DNA from: an uncultured Spirochaetales bacterium
GTDB lineage: Bacteria > Spirochaetota > Spirochaetia > Sphaerochaetales > Sphaerochaetaceae
DNA: 6,953 nt
NCBI GenBank assembly: GCA_934276695.1
Contig: CAKQTF010000051.1
Location: 1-6,953 of the forward strand
Reading direction: 5' to 3'
Below the pieces are notes generated by a model, which saw only the letters and a program-made list of their open reading frames with translations, was not told the origin of the DNA and made no database searches. The translations under genes and the position numbers were made by a program. Within the stretch, counting starts at the first letter, position 1. Every line of letters begins with the position of its first letter. Positions 4,945-6,953 of this stretch are shown piece by piece.

Positions 4945-6150
4945 ATGATTGATCTGATGGATATGAGAATGCGTTATGAGAGTGAGCTTACAGACAATAT
5001 CCTCCCATTCTGGCTTGAGCATGGAATTGACAGAGTCCATGGCGGTATTTATACGGGACTTGGCAGGGATGGCTCTCTTATTGAGAGTGACAAGTCTGTC
5101 TGGTTCCAGGGAAGGGCACTCTGGGTATTCTCAAAGGCCTACATGATGTACGGAAGACCTGAATATCTTGAAGCAGCAGACCTGATTGCATCATTTCTCT
5201 CATCATGCTGCACTGATTCAGATGGCAGGATGTTCTTCAGAGTGACAGCTGATGGACGTCCTGTGATCAAAAGGCTCAGGTATTTCTTCAGTGAGGCATT
5301 TGCTGTAATCGGATTTGCTCAGTATGCAAAGGCTTCCGGCAATAATGAGTACAGGGAAAAAGCCATAGCGCTTGCGTCTTTCATAGATGAGATAAGGAAT
5401 TCGGATATCCTTATCCCTAAGTTCAATCAGGATACGGAGCCTATGATATCCCTCAGCGGTCCGATGATCATGATCAATGTGCTTTCTGAGCTCCGTGATG
5501 CATTTCCTGACATGGATTCGTATCTGACAGAGAAGATCTCATCACTGATCAGTGAGATTAATAGGTATTTTGTCCATGATGATCTTCGCGCTGTGCTTGA
5601 GTCAGTGGCTCCTGATGGAGCTTTCATAAAAGACCATTTTGAAGGACGGCTCCTCAATCCAGGCCATGCTATCGAGGCTTCATGGTTCATTATGAATGAG
5701 GGGATTCTGAAAAAACGGCAGGATTTTATGGACATTGGCCTTAAGATCCTTGACTGGGAATGGGACTTAGGCTGGGATGAGGAATATGGCGGGATTATAC
5801 AGTACAGGGATGTGCTCGGTCTTCCTCTTTCTGAATACCACCAGGATATGAAGTTCTGGTGGCCTCAGTGTGAAGCCGTTATAGCAGCTCTCATTGCATA
5901 CTATGCGGAACGGGATATAAAGCATCTTAAGAGGCTTGAGCTTGCTGATCGGTATATCTCAGAGCGTTTTCCGGACAGGATGTATGGTGAATGGTTCGGT
6001 TATTTCCACCGTGATGGCACTCTTGCGACGGAGATCAAAGGCAATATGTATAAAGGGCCTTTCCATATTCCTAGGATGTATATGAAAGCCATTGAGGTGA
6101 TAGATGAAATCAATGGCACTGGAAATCCATTTACTGCATCATATGACTGA
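4945..6150 (+). CDS. AGE (N-acylglucosamine 2-epimerase) family sugar epimerase/isomerase
   Basis: A 401-residue cytosolic protein, the usual length for the AGE family ((alpha/alpha)6 barrel, COG2942), which interconverts sugars at C2, for example GlcNAc/ManNAc or glucosides/mannosides. The start is fixed by AGGAGG seven bases upstream. Family blocks in order: FWLEHGIDRVHGGIYTGLGRDG (residues 22-43), VWFQGRALWVFS with R57, a FFSEAFAVIGFAQYA helix, LLNPGHAIEASWF with H241 and E244, WDEEYGGI, KFWWPQCEA, GEWFGYFHRDG with H355, and KGNMYKGPFHIPR with H374. H241 and H374 match the two conserved catalytic histidines of this family, so it should be active. The FTCLDRDG-like and WWPQCEA blocks favour AGE proper over cellobiose 2-epimerase, but sequence alone does not settle the substrate. 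The GH43 gene 87 bases downstream suggests a glycan-use locus. Confidence 0.92.
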   Translation: MIDLMDMRMRYESELTDNILPFWLEHGIDRVHGGIYTGLGRDGSLIESDKSVWFQGRALWVFSKAYMMYGRPEYLEAADLIASFLSSCCTDSDGRMFFRVTADGRPVIKRLRYFFSEAFAVIGFAQYAKASGNNEYREKAIALASFIDEIRNSDILIPKFNQDTEPMISLSGPMIMINVLSELRDAFPDMDSYLTEKISSLISEINRYFVHDDLRAVLESVAPDGAFIKDHFEGRLLNPGHAIEASWFIMNEGILKKRQDFMDIGLKILDWEWDLGWDEEYGGIIQYRDVLGLPLSEYHQDMKFWWPQCEAVIAALIAYYAERDIKHLKRLELADRYISERFPDRMYGEWFGYFHRDGTLATEIKGNMYKGPFHIPRMYMKAIEVIDEINGTGNPFTASYD

Positions 6151-6188
6151 AAATGCGGAGACGCCGGTTAGGGCTTTCTGTGATTATG

Positions 6189-6203
6189 AATCAGATTCTG
6201 ATT
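6189..6203. promoter_or_regulatory. Inverted repeat at the -35 region of the GH43 gene (possible operator)
   Basis: AATCAG-ATT-CTGATT is a perfect 6-3-6 dyad, with a second overlapping dyad GAATC-A-GATTC (6188-6198). Its right arm (6198-6203) falls exactly where a -35 box would sit for the TATAAT at 6221. A repressor site is a reasonable inference; there is no T-run, so it is not a standard terminator. Confidence 0.4.
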
Positions 6204-6220
6204 AAATGCATTATTTCAGA

Positions 6221-6226
6221 TATAAT
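6221..6226 (+). promoter_or_regulatory. Candidate -10 box of the GH43 gene
   Basis: A perfect TATAAT ends 11 bases before the ATG at 6238. A start 6-8 bases downstream would give a leader of only a few bases, consistent with the lack of any Shine-Dalgarno ahead of this gene. The -35 position (CTGATT) is poor. Confidence 0.4.
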
Positions 6227-6237
6227 TGATGATAACC

Positions 6238-6953
6238 ATGAAAGCTGTCATAAGAAACCCGATTATACCAGGATTCCATCCTGATCCATCAATATGCAGA
6301 AAAGGGGATGATTATTATATCGTAACCTCATCATTTGAATACTTCCCATCCATCCCGATCTTCCATTCAAAGGATCTTGCGAACTGGAGTCAGATCGGGT
6401 TTGCTGTAACAGATAGTAAGATGATAGATCTGAATAGCTGTGTATCTGGAAAGGGCATATATGCTGCGACGATCAGATACAATGAATATGAAGATGCATT
6501 CTACATAATCACGACACTTGTCCATAATGATAATTACTACGATAACGAGACTTTCTTCATAAAAGCCAAGGACCCATCCGGGCCATGGTATGGATATACA
6601 GAAGTAAAAGATGCAGAAGGCATAGATCCTTCCCTGTATTTTGAGAAAGACAGGGCATGGTATGTAGGCAACATGCGGCCGGGACCGGATATAAAGAGGA
6701 AACGCAATATCTATTTAAGCGAGATAGATATGGAAAGCGGGAAGTTCATAGGGGAGAGAAAGATACTTCTGACAGATGGAGCTGTCCATGATGCTGTATG
6801 CCCAGAGGGCCCTCATATATATCACATAGGGGAATACTATTATCTTCTGATTGCTGAAGGCGGGACAGGATACAATCATGCAGTCTCTGTCTTCCGGAGC
6901 AGGAATATAGATGGCCCTTATGAGATCAATCCTAGAAATCCAGTGATGACACA
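6238..6953 (+). CDS. GH43 glycoside hydrolase, beta-xylosidase-like (3' partial)
   Basis: The first 238 residues of a family 43 five-bladed propeller enzyme run off the right edge; the family is usually 320-540 residues. No signal peptide is visible, so it probably acts in the cytosol on imported oligosaccharides from xylan or arabinoxylan. The three catalytic carboxylates are present in their usual blocks: general base D16 in GFHPDPSIC, pKa-tuning D130 in GIDPSLYF, and general acid E190 in CPEGPHIY. FEYFPSIPIFHSKDLANW and the IKAKDPSGPW stretch resemble XynB-type exo-xylosidases, but arabinofuranosidase activity is also possible. ATG 6238 is the most likely start; an in-frame ATG at 6229 would add three residues. 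Neither has a Shine-Dalgarno. It follows the epimerase gene on the same strand after 87 bases and may have its own promoter (TATAAT at 6221). Confidence 0.92.
   Translation, partial: MKAVIRNPIIPGFHPDPSICRKGDDYYIVTSSFEYFPSIPIFHSKDLANWSQIGFAVTDSKMIDLNSCVSGKGIYAATIRYNEYEDAFYIITTLVHNDNYYDNETFFIKAKDPSGPWYGYTEVKDAEGIDPSLYFEKDRAWYVGNMRPGPDIKRKRNIYLSEIDMESGKFIGERKILLTDGAVHDAVCPEGPHIYHIGEYYYLLIAEGGTGYNHAVSVFRSRNIDGPYEINPRNPVMT

Overview
The window is bacterial. Most genes start 6-8 bases after a good Shine-Dalgarno (AGGAGG/AAGGAG). There is a TATAAT box ahead of a tRNA, a hairpin-plus-T-run terminator behind another, and a divergent MerR promoter of bacterial design. The content (iron/thiamine-type ABC permease, AGE-family sugar epimerase, GH43 glycosidase, KDPG-aldolase remnant, DUF1703-type ATPase/nuclease) suits an anaerobic, carbohydrate-using, host- or plant-fibre-associated bacterium. 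Frequent AGG/AGA and ATA codons, and tRNA genes without an encoded CCA, would suit a spirochaete or some Firmicutes. That placement is a guess.

Layout. (1) 3-899: C-terminal half of a two-domain ABC permease whose start lies left of the window. (2) 1009-1735, minus strand: a tight cupin + carboxymuconolactone-decarboxylase-like operon. It converges on the permease and ends in a hairpin at 975-1001. (3) 1817-2278: a divergent MerR regulator of the AdhR/NmlR type. The 80-bp gap holds a 7-4-7 inverted repeat inside the 19-bp spacer of the operon's promoter, the textbook layout for MerR activation. (4) 2332-2405: tRNA-Ala(GGC). (5) 2427-2648, minus: C-terminal scrap of a KDPG aldolase (eda), cut off near a 12-bp palindrome. 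(6) 2649-2955: AT-rich gene-free stretch with a strong inverted repeat. (7) 2956-4638: a complete AAA-ATPase-like/PD-(D/E)XK protein (DUF1703 type). (8) 4741-4814, minus: tRNA-Arg with the uncommon anticodon GCG, followed by a clear terminator. (9) 4945-6150: AGE-family epimerase. (10) 6238 to the right edge: N-terminal part of a GH43 beta-xylosidase-like enzyme with no Shine-Dalgarno and a TATAAT box almost touching the start codon.

How it works together. Three modules are visible. The MerR/cupin/CMD set looks like a self-contained electrophile (aldehyde-type) stress response, comparable to B. subtilis AdhR and its target yraC. The stretch between the two tRNA genes looks like an accessory insertion site: a decayed metabolic gene, an AT-rich junction and a DUF1703 gene of a family often found in many copies per genome. 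The right end is the start of a sugar or hemicellulose locus. No CRISPR array, insertion sequence or phage structural gene is visible. No clearly new multi-gene system is present; the best leads are the promoter/operator architecture, the tRNA-Arg(GCG) and the tRNA-bounded island.
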